Shown here one piece after another: positions 54,309 to 63,294 of a DNA stretch of 64,000 bases. Origin of the DNA: an uncultured SAR86 cluster bacterium. Its GTDB lineage: Bacteria; Pseudomonadota; Gammaproteobacteria; Magnimaribacterales; D2472. The notes beneath the pieces are model-generated. The model worked only from the letters and a program-made list of their open reading frames with translations, made no database searches and was not told the DNA's origin. The stretch is taken from the NCBI GenBank assembly GCA_902557645.1, contig CACEAP010000002.1:1-64000 (forward strand). Reading direction: 5' to 3'. Numbering within the stretch: the stretch's first letter is position 1; every line of letters begins with the position of its first letter. Made by a program: the position numbers and the translations under genes.

Positions 54309-54824
54309 ATGGCTTCTATAACAGCACTTTTAATAGGCTCCTTAAGCTATGCTTTTATTATCTTATTGGTATTAAGATTTTTAAGAGTTAATTACTATAA
54401 TCCTGTTGTTAAGAGTTTTGTCAGGCTGCTGAGTCCACTTGCAAGTATTTTTACATTCATTGCAGGTGATTTAGTTGGCATATTCTTAGCAGCTGTTGTT
54501 TTCAAATTTATTAGTTTTTATATCATGGCTGGATCTGCATACGGATTATTTGATCTCATGATATATGCGCTCTTCAATATATTTTCTAGTATTAGCCAAA
54601 TTTTATTATTTGCTGTTATAGGTGGAGTTATCTTGAGCTGGGTTTCAGCTGGAAATCCTCATCCACTACTTCAACTTATTGAAGAAATTTCTGACAAAAT
54701 CTTGTCGCCTATTAGAAACTTCATTCCCTCTATGGGGGGATTAGATTTCTCTCCATTGTTGGTTTTAATAATCTTAAATCAGATAGATGTTCTTTTAAGC
54801 TCAATAGTAAGAGCCTTATTATGA
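54309..54824 (+). CDS. yggT: YggT family membrane protein
   Basis: 171 residues with two YggT repeats, each of about two helices; FLRVNYYNPVVKSFVRLLSPL is the first signature and NPHPLLQLIEEISDKILSPIRNFIPSMGGLDFSPL the second. The family has been linked to osmotic stress and chloroplast/cell-division organisation, but its function is not settled. It overlaps metX by 4 nt. Confidence 0.92.
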   Translation: MASITALLIGSLSYAFIILLVLRFLRVNYYNPVVKSFVRLLSPLASIFTFIAGDLVGIFLAAVVFKFISFYIMAGSAYGLFDLMIYALFNIFSSISQILLFAVIGGVILSWVSAGNPHPLLQLIEEISDKILSPIRNFIPSMGGLDFSPLLVLIILNQIDVLLSSIVRALL

Positions 54825-55915
54825 AAACTGAAACTACAAATTATCATTTTAATTCAGGAATAACGCTTGAGTCTGGAGAGTCTCTGTCAGCATTTGATCT
54901 TGTAGTTGAAACTTATGGGGAATTAAATGCTGATAAATCGAATGCAATATTAGTCTGTCATGCTTTTTCTGGAAGTCATAATGCTGCAGGTGAGTCAGAT
55001 ACCGATGGTAAATTGGGTTGGTGGGATGAGATAGTAGGACCTAATAAAGCTATAGATACAAATAAATTTTTTGTTGTATCTCCAAATAATTTAGGTAGTT
55101 GTTTTGGCTCAACAGGGCCAACTTCAATTTGCCCAAAAACAAATGAGATATATGGAAAAGATTTTCCAGACATTTCGGTGCTTGATTGGGTTAATTCGCA
55201 AGAAATGTTGCTGAATAAATTAGGTATTAGCTCTTGGGCCTGTGTTTTAGGTGGAAGCTTAGGAGGCATGCAAGCATTGCAATGGGCGATTACTTATCCA
55301 GATAAAATAAAAAGAGCCGGTGTTATTGCTGCGGCTGCAAAGGCAAGTTCTCAGAATATTGCTTTAAACGAGGTAAGTAGAGAATCTATAAGAAAAGATA
55401 TAAATTTTTATGAAGGCGATTATCTGAAAAAAGGTGCATTTCCAAAAAGTGGTCTAAAAGCAGCTAGGATGTTAGCACATATAACCTATCTTTCTGAGGA
55501 CAACATGAATAAAAGATTTGGAAGAAGAATGCAAGATGCTGATTCAAAAGTAGATGAATCTGTAGATTATCAAGTAGAAAACTACCTTCAGTATAAAGGT
55601 CAAAAGTTCTCAGAAACTTTCGATGCTAATACCTATATATTAATGACTAAAGCAATGGATGGATTTGACCCTGCTAAAGACTTTAATAATAAATTAGAAG
55701 AAGCTTTAAAAAATGTAAAAGCAAAGCTATTAATTATTGGATTTAAAACTGACTGGTTATTCCCTCCTGAGAGAGGAAAAGAAATACAATTGGCAGCTAT
55801 GCAATCAGAGATATCCTCTTCTTATCTTGAGCTGGATGGAAAGCAGGGTCATGACAGTTTTTTATTTAAATCTAAGAGGTATGAAGATAATATTAAGGCC
55901 TTCTTGAGTAGTTAA
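54821..55915 (+). CDS. metX: Homoserine O-acyltransferase MetX
   Basis: Acylates homoserine in methionine synthesis. Alpha/beta-hydrolase fold of 364 residues with nucleophile elbow GGSLGGMQALQW (Ser near 147), catalytic Asp in IGFKTDWLFPPERG and His in QGHDSFLF. Proteobacterial MetX proteins next to metW often use succinyl-CoA, others acetyl-CoA; the donor cannot be told here. The gene is directly followed by metW. Confidence 0.94.
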   Translation: MKTETTNYHFNSGITLESGESLSAFDLVVETYGELNADKSNAILVCHAFSGSHNAAGESDTDGKLGWWDEIVGPNKAIDTNKFFVVSPNNLGSCFGSTGPTSICPKTNEIYGKDFPDISVLDWVNSQEMLLNKLGISSWACVLGGSLGGMQALQWAITYPDKIKRAGVIAAAAKASSQNIALNEVSRESIRKDINFYEGDYLKKGAFPKSGLKAARMLAHITYLSEDNMNKRFGRRMQDADSKVDESVDYQVENYLQYKGQKFSETFDANTYILMTKAMDGFDPAKDFNNKLEEALKNVKAKLLIIGFKTDWLFPPERGKEIQLAAMQSEISSSYLELDGKQGHDSFLFKSKRYEDNIKAFLSS

Positions 55916-56509
55916 ATGAATAATCCAATTACAAATATCATTACAAAATGGATAGAGGATAACAGTAGAGTTATTGATTTTGGTTGTGGTGATGGATCCT
56001 TACTTACTGAGCTTAGAGATAATAAACATATTCTAGGTTATGGGATTGAAATTGATCCAGATGGAATAAATGAATGCTTAAAAAATAATATTTCTGTTGT
56101 TGAAAAAGATATCGATGACGGGATTGATGAATTTGTAAATTGTAATTTTGATGTTGCAGTAATGGCTAGCTCAATTCAGTGTCTAAAAGAGCCAAATATT
56201 GCACTAAAGAAAATCTTAAATCTATCTAATAAATGTATCGTAACTATTCCTAACCTAGGCTATTGGAGATGCAGGCTTGCTCTATTGCTTGGCAGGATGC
56301 CGGTTACTCCAAGTTTACCTTCAAGTTGGTATGGCACAGAGAATATCCATTTATGCACTATTAAAGATTTTGAAGACCTCTGTAAAGAGGAAGATTTTAT
56401 AATTGAAGAAAATATGCATTTAAATAAAAAAAGACAGGTTAGCTCATTAGCTAAATTGATGCCTAATTTATTATCATGTGAAGGAGTGTATTTACTTGCA
56501 AGAAAATAA
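55916..56509 (+). CDS. metW: Methionine biosynthesis protein MetW
   Basis: SAM-methyltransferase-like protein of 197 residues paired with MetX. It has VIDFGCGDGSLLTEL (motif I, near 18-32), GYGIEIDPDGINECL, and PNLGYWRCRLALLLGRMPVTPSLP, highly typical for MetW. In Pseudomonas the pair acts together in methionine synthesis. It begins at the base following the metX stop and overlaps rdgB by 14 nt. Confidence 0.94.
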   Translation: MNNPITNIITKWIEDNSRVIDFGCGDGSLLTELRDNKHILGYGIEIDPDGINECLKNNISVVEKDIDDGIDEFVNCNFDVAVMASSIQCLKEPNIALKKILNLSNKCIVTIPNLGYWRCRLALLLGRMPVTPSLPSSWYGTENIHLCTIKDFEDLCKEEDFIIEENMHLNKKRQVSSLAKLMPNLLSCEGVYLLARK

Positions 56510-57101
56510 GAAGATTCTTTTAGCGACTTCAAATCAAGGGAAAATAAAAGAGTTTAAAAAAATATTTTCTAACTTCCATTTAATCTCTCAAGATGAGTTG
56601 GGTATAACTGAGCCTATTGAAGATGGTCTTACATTTATTGAAAATGCTCTTATTAAAGCTAGAAATGGTGCAAATAAATCTGGGGTATACACCATTGCAG
56701 ATGATTCAGGAATTGTAGTTCCTGCATTAGATTTTGCCCCAGGAATATATTCAGCAAGATACGCTGGCAAAAATGCTAGTGATTTAGATAATAGAAATAA
56801 GATTATCTCAGAACTGAAGAAGCATAATTTAACTTCTTCGCATGCATATTATGTTTGTGTGCTAGTAGGGGTGCATTCAAAAGATGACCCAATGCCAATA
56901 GTTGCAAGTGGTGAAATTCATGGAGAGATTTCAATTGAAAGTTCTGGTGAAGGAGGATTTGGTTATGACAAAATTTTCTATCCTTCTGGGTATAGCTTTT
57001 CTATGGCAACTATGGATCCTGAAGAAAAGAATAAAATTAGTCACAGAGCAATTGCAGCAAATCTTTTCTTAAAGCAGCTTGAAAATCTTAAATCCAACTA
57101 G
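56496..57101 (+). CDS. rdgB: dITP/XTP pyrophosphatase RdgB
   Basis: Hydrolyses non-canonical purine triphosphates to keep them out of DNA. The conserved LLATSNQGKIKEF begins near residue 7 and is followed by DDSGIVVPALDFAPGIYSARYAG and GGFGYDKIFYP. I use the TTG at 56496, with AAGGAG nine bases upstream, giving 201 residues; the track start at GTG 56478 overlaps the Shine-Dalgarno itself. It overlaps metW upstream and hemW downstream. Confidence 0.93.
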   Translation: MQENKKILLATSNQGKIKEFKKIFSNFHLISQDELGITEPIEDGLTFIENALIKARNGANKSGVYTIADDSGIVVPALDFAPGIYSARYAGKNASDLDNRNKIISELKKHNLTSSHAYYVCVLVGVHSKDDPMPIVASGEIHGEISIESSGEGGFGYDKIFYPSGYSFSMATMDPEEKNKISHRAIAANLFLKQLENLKSN

Positions 57102-58212
57102 GATTCCTTTATCTTTATATATACACCTCCCATGGTGTGAAAAAAGATGTCCATATTGCGACTTTAATATTGAAATTAATAAGCAAGAAGGAGACGAAGA
57201 GGCCTTAATCAATGCAATTTTAAGTGACCTAGATAATTCAAAAGACTACATAAATAATAGAAAGTTTATCTCTATATACTTTGGAGGAGGCACTCCATCA
57301 TTAGTTTCTATAAAAGTTATTAGGCGGCTTATCACTAAGCTTAAAAATGACTTACTTATTCACAGAGATTGCGAAATAAATTTTGAGCTCAATCCAAAAG
57401 AAGTGAACGAAAAATATATCAATGGCTTGATAGCAGCTGGTATCAATAGAATTTCAATAGGTATCCAAAGCTTTGATCAAGCAACACTTTCTAGTCTTGA
57501 AAGAAATCATAATGAGAACGATTCTTTAAAAGCGATAGAAATTATTTCTGCTATAGATTCAATAAATACAACTATTGATCTGATATATGGGGTTATGGGT
57601 CAAACTTTAGATTCTCTAAAAAAAGATATAGAGATCTTTTGTAACTATTCAATTGACCACTTATCGCTATATCAATTAACTATTGAACCAAATACTATTT
57701 TTTATAAGAAAAAATTACTTTTACCTGAAGAAAAATTAATTGCGGATATGGAAAAAGCTGCTAAAAATATATTGAATTCAAATCAATTTCATCAATATGA
57801 AGTTTCTTCTTGGTCAAAAAAAAATAAATATAGTAATCATAATTTGAATTATTGGATGTATGGCGACTATTTAGGTGTCGGACCTGGAGCTCATAGCAAA
57901 ATTACTATAAATGAAAGCATTAAGCGTATGATTAAACTGAAAGCTGTGCAATCGTATATAGATAATCCTATTAAAACTAAAGATTTATTTATCAATTCTG
58001 AAACTTATGATCTTGATTTAGCAATGAATCTTTTAAGAATTAAGCAAGGGGTTTCTTTCAAAGAAATAGAAGAAAAAGGTGTCTATATTTCAGATACATT
58101 TATGGATAAAAGACTAGAAGGTATTGAGAAAGGCTTGCTTGATAAAGAAGGTGTAAAAGCTACTAGTATTGGATATAAATTTTTAAACGATACTATAAAT
58201 TTATTTAGTTAA
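57079..58212 (+). CDS. hemW: Radical SAM heme chaperone HemW
   Basis: Radical-SAM protein of 377 residues related to HemN but acting as a heme chaperone. The cluster motif is CEKRCPYCDF (C-x3-C-x2-C) near residue 20, with FGGGTPSL, GINRISIGIQSF and DLIYGVMGQT typical of the family. A TTG start inside the end of rdgB (23-nt overlap) is the only reasonable one. Its end overlaps the convergent trmB end by 12 nt. Confidence 0.93.
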   Translation: MKILNPTRIPLSLYIHLPWCEKRCPYCDFNIEINKQEGDEEALINAILSDLDNSKDYINNRKFISIYFGGGTPSLVSIKVIRRLITKLKNDLLIHRDCEINFELNPKEVNEKYINGLIAAGINRISIGIQSFDQATLSSLERNHNENDSLKAIEIISAIDSINTTIDLIYGVMGQTLDSLKKDIEIFCNYSIDHLSLYQLTIEPNTIFYKKKLLLPEEKLIADMEKAAKNILNSNQFHQYEVSSWSKKNKYSNHNLNYWMYGDYLGVGPGAHSKITINESIKRMIKLKAVQSYIDNPIKTKDLFINSETYDLDLAMNLLRIKQGVSFKEIEEKGVYISDTFMDKRLEGIEKGLLDKEGVKATSIGYKFLNDTINLFS

Positions 58213-58851
58213 CTTTTTTAAATTAAAGGTATATATATCTCTGCCCTCTTCTTTCGCTCTTTGCTGGAATTTAGTTAAATCTGAATTTTCATATTTAGAA
58301 TTTTGAAGTTCCTTATAACCGTCTGATATAGCAATAACATCTTCAATTGATTCCGCATAATTCTCCCAATCAGTTGATATAAATAATTCGCCGTTAAGTT
58401 TGATTGTGGGATGTATTAACTCTAAAAAATCAGATTGTATTAATCTTCTTTTGTGGTGTCTTGCTTTTGGCCATGGATCTGGGCAGATAATTAAAACATT
58501 ATCAAAAACTGGTTCCTTTATATCTTCTATTAATAGCCTAATGTCGCCCTTATGAATCCTAATATTATTTATATTGCGTTCTTGTATTTCTCCAATAAGG
58601 TAACCTATGCCAGCTAAATATACTTCGGAACCTATAAACAATGTATCTGGGGACTGCTCAGCTAAAAATATTAGGTTTTCACCGTTGCCAAAACCAATTT
58701 CTAAGATAGTTTTTGAAAATAAAGAACTGCTTGTATAAAGCTCATCATAATTACGAATGCGAAATTCTTCCAGTGAAGTTAAGTTTTTTTCTTGGTATTT
58801 GGTGATCCTTCCTCGTCTTTTAACAAAGGATGGTAAAAACTTATAGCGCAT
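58201..58851 (-). CDS. trmB: tRNA (guanine46-N7)-methyltransferase TrmB
   Basis: Methylates G46 in the tRNA variable loop. At 216 residues it has the SAM motif ILEIGFGNGENL near 51, and PDPWPKARHHKRRLIQSDF near 130, the signature of TrmB. It follows rpoH by 22 nt on the same strand. In related genomes trmB is linked to hemW or mutY, both near here. Confidence 0.95.
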   Translation of the reverse strand: MRYKFLPSFVKRRGRITKYQEKNLTSLEEFRIRNYDELYTSSSLFSKTILEIGFGNGENLIFLAEQSPDTLFIGSEVYLAGIGYLIGEIQERNINNIRIHKGDIRLLIEDIKEPVFDNVLIICPDPWPKARHHKRRLIQSDFLELIHPTIKLNGELFISTDWENYAESIEDVIAISDGYKELQNSKYENSDLTKFQQRAKEEGRDIYTFNLKKLTK

Positions 58852-58873
58852 TTTATCTTATAAGCGATAATTT

Positions 58874-59734
58874 CTATGCGGCATCAGACATAAATGCCTT
58901 AAGTTTTTTTAATGCTCCATTTTCTATTTGTCTGACCCTTTCTGCAGAAATATCATATTCGGCTGCTAGGTCATGAAGAGTTACTTTATCTTCGGATAGG
59001 AATCTTCTTTGGATAATATCTTTACTCCTGTCATCAAGCGTTTTGATTGCTTCGCTTAATTCAGCTAGATTTAATTCTTGTAATTGGCTGCTTTCAACTA
59101 AAGAAGCTGGATCAGATCTCTTATCTTCTAAATATTGAGAAGGTGACATCGTCTCATCTTCAGAATCACCACCAATTGGCGCGTCAAAGGCTGCATCGGT
59201 AGAAGATAGTCTATTTTCCATGTGTAAAACATCTTTAAGCTCTACATTTAAATCTTTTGCAATTTTCTCGGCTTCTTCTTTAGTTAACCACTCTAAGCCT
59301 TTCTTTTTGCTTCTAAGATTAAAGAATAGTTTCCTTTGAGCTTTGGTTGTAGCAATCTTAACTAATCTCCAATTTCTTAAAATATATTCATGAATTTCAG
59401 CCTTAATCCAGTGCACTGCGAAGGACACAACTTTAACTCCTCTATGAGGATCAAACTTATCAACAGCTTTCATGAGACCAACATTACCCTCTTGGATAAT
59501 ATCAGCAAGGGGAAGCCCATAGCCTTGATATGATCTAGCTATGTGAACAACAAATCGTAAATGATGAATAACTAGCTGCCTTGCAGCATCTAAATCATCT
59601 GCTTCATATAATTTTAAGGCGAGCTCCTGCTCCTGTTCTTTTGTGAGAATAGGTATTGAATGCACGCATGCTAGGTAGGATTCTATATCCTTACCCGGCG
59701 TAGTTAACTGAATTGGCTGTAATTCTGTTCCCAT
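58874..59734 (-). CDS. rpoH: RNA polymerase sigma factor RpoH (sigma-32)
   Basis: Heat-shock sigma factor of 286 residues. Region 2 has HHLRFVVHIARSYQGYGLPLADIIQEGNVGLMKAV (about 57-91), and the RpoH box QRKLFFNLR lies near 132-140. Region 4 ends with VTLHDLAAEYDISAERVRQIENGALKKL. It lies 51 nt downstream of cysQ; the leader contains a 25-nt A/T palindrome and no clear Shine-Dalgarno. Its usual neighbours ftsY-ftsE-ftsX are absent. Confidence 0.96.
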   Translation of the reverse strand: MGTELQPIQLTTPGKDIESYLACVHSIPILTKEQEQELALKLYEADDLDAARQLVIHHLRFVVHIARSYQGYGLPLADIIQEGNVGLMKAVDKFDPHRGVKVVSFAVHWIKAEIHEYILRNWRLVKIATTKAQRKLFFNLRSKKKGLEWLTKEEAEKIAKDLNVELKDVLHMENRLSSTDAAFDAPIGGDSEDETMSPSQYLEDKRSDPASLVESSQLQELNLAELSEAIKTLDDRSKDIIQRRFLSEDKVTLHDLAAEYDISAERVRQIENGALKKLKAFMSDAA

Positions 59735-59753
59735 ATATAAAATATTTATAATT

Positions 59754-59778
59754 AAATATATTAATAATTAATATATTT
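59754..59778 (-). promoter_or_regulatory. Perfect A/T palindrome in the rpoH leader
   Basis: AAATATATTAAT-A-ATTAATATATTT is a perfect 12+1+12 dyad ending 20 nt before the rpoH ATG. In RNA it forms a weak, all A-U hairpin. A TATAAT for rpoH lies just upstream (59790-59785). It could be a temperature-sensitive leader or a protein site; A/T richness makes chance formation easier. Confidence 0.4.
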
Positions 59779-59785
59779 AGATTAA

Positions 59786-60607
59786 TTATACCAATTTTTT
59801 ATAAAATTCGCTTATTAGAGGTAAAAATTGCTCTTTTAGATCCTCATCACGGAAAGCAACGAAGGCTGGATTTAAAATAGATTCTGGTTTTGAATACTCT
59901 AAAGGCTCTCCTGAAAGCATTTGACAAACATGCCCGCCTTTTTCAAGCAAGCAAGCGTTGCCTGCAGCAATATCCCATTCAGATGTGGGGCCAAACCTTG
60001 GATATATATCCGCCTCATTATCAGCAAGTGCACATAATTTAAGAGAACTACCCTTTGCAACCAGGGTAAAAGCAATATCTTTGCTAGACAGAAGATCTAA
60101 AAACCTTTTATCTGTTTCTGTTTGATGATTCTTGCTCATTACTATTCTTAATGAGTTATTTAATGGTCGATTGCCAATATCTAAATCTAAATTATTAAAA
60201 ATAGAACCGGACCATACTTTAGATGTTGATGGCGCGCAGATAATTCCAAAAATGGACTTAGAGTCTTTAATTAAAGCAATATTTACCGTAAAGTTGCCAT
60301 CTTTATTTATAAAACCTTTAGTTCCATCAAGAGGATCGACCAACCAATATGGACCGACTGGCTGTAAAATATCAGGATTAAAGGTTTCTTCTGAAATAAT
60401 GGGAAGATCAGGCGTTATAGCACTCAATGATTTTAAAATAATATTATTGGCTAAATTATCTGCTTTAGTCACAGGAGACCCATCATCTTTAATTTCTGTA
60501 TCAAAAGAATCTGAATCGTATACTTCCATAATTACTTTTGAAGCATCCATTACTGTTTCTTTTAAAGATGGGAGAATATTATTAATGAAGTCCTGGTCAA
60601 TGATCAT
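59786..60607 (-). CDS. cysQ: 3'(2'),5'-bisphosphate nucleotidase CysQ
   Basis: Removes the 3' phosphate from PAP, a by-product of sulfate assimilation. The 273 residues have the inositol-monophosphatase metal site: DGSPVTKAD, ISEE, DPLDGTKGFI near 92-101 and EWDIAAGNACLLEKGGHV. The DGTKEFI-type loop marks CysQ rather than SuhB. It lies 7 nt after the acid phosphatase gene, so they are co-transcribed. Confidence 0.93.
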   Translation of the reverse strand: MIIDQDFINNILPSLKETVMDASKVIMEVYDSDSFDTEIKDDGSPVTKADNLANNIILKSLSAITPDLPIISEETFNPDILQPVGPYWLVDPLDGTKGFINKDGNFTVNIALIKDSKSIFGIICAPSTSKVWSGSIFNNLDLDIGNRPLNNSLRIVMSKNHQTETDKRFLDLLSSKDIAFTLVAKGSSLKLCALADNEADIYPRFGPTSEWDIAAGNACLLEKGGHVCQMLSGEPLEYSKPESILNPAFVAFRDEDLKEQFLPLISEFYKKLV

Positions 60608-60614
60608 GCTTAAG

Positions 60615-61448
60615 TTAAGGTTTTAAGTTTTTTATTCTTAATTCTGTAGCAATAGTTTCATCCGTAGGATAGTCAAAATCATATATAGCAGCTTCCCAAC
60701 CCCCATACATAGGGTTAGTGATCATAAACCATTTAGTACCCCACATATCTTTGTACTTTAGAGCTAATAATTTTCTTTCGTTTGGTTCCAAAGCTGTTTC
60801 AGCTCTTGGTAAAAAATCATTTAATTGATCCCCAACAATCATGATAATCCTATAATCATTTGCTATGAGACTTCTTCTTTTAGTTTTATCTGAACCCCAC
60901 CCTGATTCTCCCTTCATCATCAAAACATCTCTATCAGTGTCTAAAGGCAAGCCTAATTCAAGCATATTTTTTCGCGTTGCTTCTTCAAGTTCTGCAACTC
61001 TATTAGTTACATAAAATATTTTTACTCCCTTTGATTGAGCCTGCAATAAAAAGTCCTTAACCCCTGCTACTGCGGGAGCTTCACCTTCATTTCCCCAGTC
61101 TATCCATCCATTAGGGTATGACAGACCAGTTAGAATAGTTCTAGCTTGAAATGCTGAGTTATCTAAAACAGTCTCATCGATATCTAAAATGATAGCAGGC
61201 GGTTTGTCTGCATAATTATCTTTTTGTTCAACAGCGGCAATCCACTCTTTATTATTAATGGCTTGTTCTAATTGAGAAGTGGCTGATGTGAAAGTTTGAA
61301 TGTTATTTGCTACAAATTCGGTAGAAGTTTGAGTATATAAAACTCCCAATAATGATTGTTTTTGAAACTCATTATTATTTGAATCAATACTGCATCCACT
61401 TAGTATTGTTAATAGAAAAACTAAATATAATGACTGACGTGCTTTCAT
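60615..61448 (-). CDS. 5'-nucleotidase, lipoprotein e(P4) family
   Basis: Class C acid phosphatase of 277 residues, with a lipoprotein signal and lipobox LSGC (Cys near 19). The HAD motif is ILDIDETVLDN near 89-98, and YVTNRVAELEEATRKNMLELG is motif II. Homologs release phosphate from nucleotides such as NMN at the outer membrane. It diverges from the small ORF at 61494 across 45 nt. Confidence 0.93.
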   Translation of the reverse strand: MKARQSLYLVFLLTILSGCSIDSNNNEFQKQSLLGVLYTQTSTEFVANNIQTFTSATSQLEQAINNKEWIAAVEQKDNYADKPPAIILDIDETVLDNSAFQARTILTGLSYPNGWIDWGNEGEAPAVAGVKDFLLQAQSKGVKIFYVTNRVAELEEATRKNMLELGLPLDTDRDVLMMKGESGWGSDKTKRRSLIANDYRIIMIVGDQLNDFLPRAETALEPNERKLLALKYKDMWGTKWFMITNPMYGGWEAAIYDFDYPTDETIATELRIKNLKP

Positions 61449-61493
61449 GAGTTAGTCAGATTATAATGCTTTTAAAACATTTAAAGTAAAAAT

Positions 61494-61655
61494 ATGAACT
61501 TAGAACTTATAGAAAATTTAAAGCAAATTGAGAACGGCTTGGTAAAGCTTAGTAAAGATAGAAAGGTCGTATTGCCGCATCATAAGACATTTGAACTAGT
61601 TGAACAGATGCGAGAATCAGTTAAAAAATCATTGGAGATTTTAAACAATGAGTAA
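61494..61655 (+). CDS. Small ORF, 53 residues, predicted helical, unknown
   Basis: Too short for the track. It encodes 53 residues with two amphipathic helices (NLELIENLKQIENGLVKLSK and HKTFELVEQMRESVKKSLEIL) separated by VVLPHH. It overlaps the next gene by 8 nt, whose ATG lies inside its last codons, so coupled translation is likely. A TATAAT at 61462-61467 could serve as the promoter -10. No family recognised. Confidence 0.6.
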   Translation: MNLELIENLKQIENGLVKLSKDRKVVLPHHKTFELVEQMRESVKKSLEILNNE

Positions 61656-62502
61656 ATATAAATGTTTTGAGCTTAAAGTTGCTAATAATGTTGCTAATTT
61701 GGTCTTATCTCGTCCCGATGAGCTTAATACTATGACAAGAGATTTTTGGGTTGAGCTTCCTGAAGTACTAGATGAAATTAATAGAAATTCTGAAATAAGA
61801 GCGGTTATTTTATCTTCTTCTGGTAAACACTTTTGTGCTGGCATGGACTTAAATGCATTTTCAAATGGAGTTGAAAATATCCCTGATGATAAGAAACCAG
61901 ATCATGCAAGAGTTGGGGAAGCTTTGTACAGAGTTGCAAAAGAATTACAAGGATACATTAGCACTTTAGAAAAAATCCGAGCGCCTGTCATTGCTGCTGT
62001 GCAAGGCGGCTGTGTTGGAGGTGCTTTAGACTTAATAACAGCTTGTGATATCCGATTAGCTTCTAAAGAAGCTTTCTTTTGCATACAAGAAATTAATATA
62101 GGTATGGCAGCAGATGTAGGTACATTACAAAGATTGCCTAGAATTATTCCAGATTCAAAAATGCGAGAAATGGCTTATACCGGTAGAAAAATGCTTGCCG
62201 ATGAAGCAAAAGAATCCGGATTAGTAAGCAATGTATATGAATCTCAAGAAGATATGCTTAAAGCAGCTAATGAGCTAGCTGAAGATATTGCAACTAAATC
62301 ACCTGTTGCAATTTATGGTCTTAAAGCGTTAATGAACTATTCAAGGGATCATTCTATCGATGATAGTTTAGACTTTAATGCTCTATGGAGTGGAGCTATG
62401 TTAAGTCAAAAGGATATGGCTGAAGCTATGACTGCCCAAATGGAAAAACGAGATGCCGCTTTTAATAAAATGGTAGACGTTAAGAAATTTAACGAAAAGT
62501 AG
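61648..62502 (+). CDS. Crotonase family protein, dienoyl-CoA isomerase (ECH1)-like
   Basis: Crotonase-fold enzyme of 284 residues. The oxyanion-hole strand is GKHFCAGMDLNAF, followed by KIRAPVIAAVQGGCVGGALDL. QEINIGMAADVGTLQRLP carries the Glu and Asp that in mammalian ECH1 catalyse delta3,5-delta2,4-dienoyl-CoA isomerisation, and TGRKMLADEAKESGLVS also matches ECH1. It probably helps degrade unsaturated fatty acids; enoyl-CoA hydratase is the alternative. Its stop abuts that of the convergent yaaA gene. Confidence 0.88.
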   Translation: MSKYKCFELKVANNVANLVLSRPDELNTMTRDFWVELPEVLDEINRNSEIRAVILSSSGKHFCAGMDLNAFSNGVENIPDDKKPDHARVGEALYRVAKELQGYISTLEKIRAPVIAAVQGGCVGGALDLITACDIRLASKEAFFCIQEINIGMAADVGTLQRLPRIIPDSKMREMAYTGRKMLADEAKESGLVSNVYESQEDMLKAANELAEDIATKSPVAIYGLKALMNYSRDHSIDDSLDFNALWSGAMLSQKDMAEAMTAQMEKRDAAFNKMVDVKKFNEK

Positions 62503-63258
62503 TTAAGATTTTCTTAAGAAAACTGGATTATCCGCAGTTGATTCAGCCTTAGAATATTTATAACCATCTAAATCAAAATTTATTAGGTCTTTTGTTTTTT
62601 TAACCCTATTTTGGATAATCCATCTTGCCATCAACCCTCTGGCTTTCTTTGCATAAAAACTAATAATTTTATATTGACCATTTTTATAATCTTTAAATAC
62701 TGGGGAAATAACTTCTGCATCATTTTCTATGTCGCCAAGTGCTTTAAAGTACTCTACAGAAGCTAAATTTATAATTACTTTAGAATCTTTCAGAATTCCA
62801 TCTCTAATATTATTGCCCCAAAATTCATACAAATTACTAGTATTGCTAACTTTTAACTTAGTGCCCATCTCAAGCCGATATGGATTAATAACATCTAATG
62901 GTTTTAAGGATCCATAAAGACCAGACAAAATACGCAAATGTTTTTGAGCAAAATTCATATCCCCTTTAGTAAAATCTTCAGCATTCAAGCCTTGATAAAC
63001 GTCACCCTTAAAAACTAAAAGTGCAGGCTTTGAGGTATTACTTTCTTTTTTGGATGCTTTCCAGTTTTGATATCTATCAAAATTAAGCGTAGCTAATTTA
63101 TCACTTAACCCCATTAAAGATGCTATATCTTTTGGTTCTTTTGTTTTTAAAGTTTTTATTAACTTACTTGATTGATTCAAAAATTGAGGCACTGTATATT
63201 TCTCATTTGCTGGAATTGAGTAATCTAGTGTTTTTGCAGGTGAAAGAACTATAATCAT
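62503..63258 (-). CDS. yaaA: Peroxide stress protein YaaA
   Basis: DUF328/YaaA family protein of 251 residues that in E. coli limits intracellular iron during peroxide stress. It has the N-terminal MIIVLSPAKTLDYS, FKGDVYQGLNAEDF, LRILSGLYGSLKPLDVINPYRLEMGTKL and the C-terminal KKARGLMARWIIQNR. The length is normal. It diverges from the TRAP genes across a 36-nt spacer. Confidence 0.95.
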   Translation of the reverse strand: MIIVLSPAKTLDYSIPANEKYTVPQFLNQSSKLIKTLKTKEPKDIASLMGLSDKLATLNFDRYQNWKASKKESNTSKPALLVFKGDVYQGLNAEDFTKGDMNFAQKHLRILSGLYGSLKPLDVINPYRLEMGTKLKVSNTSNLYEFWGNNIRDGILKDSKVIINLASVEYFKALGDIENDAEVISPVFKDYKNGQYKIISFYAKKARGLMARWIIQNRVKKTKDLINFDLDGYKYSKAESTADNPVFLRKS

Positions 63259-63294
63259 GTAAACAATTCTAACGAAATCTTGAAGAGACTTCTA

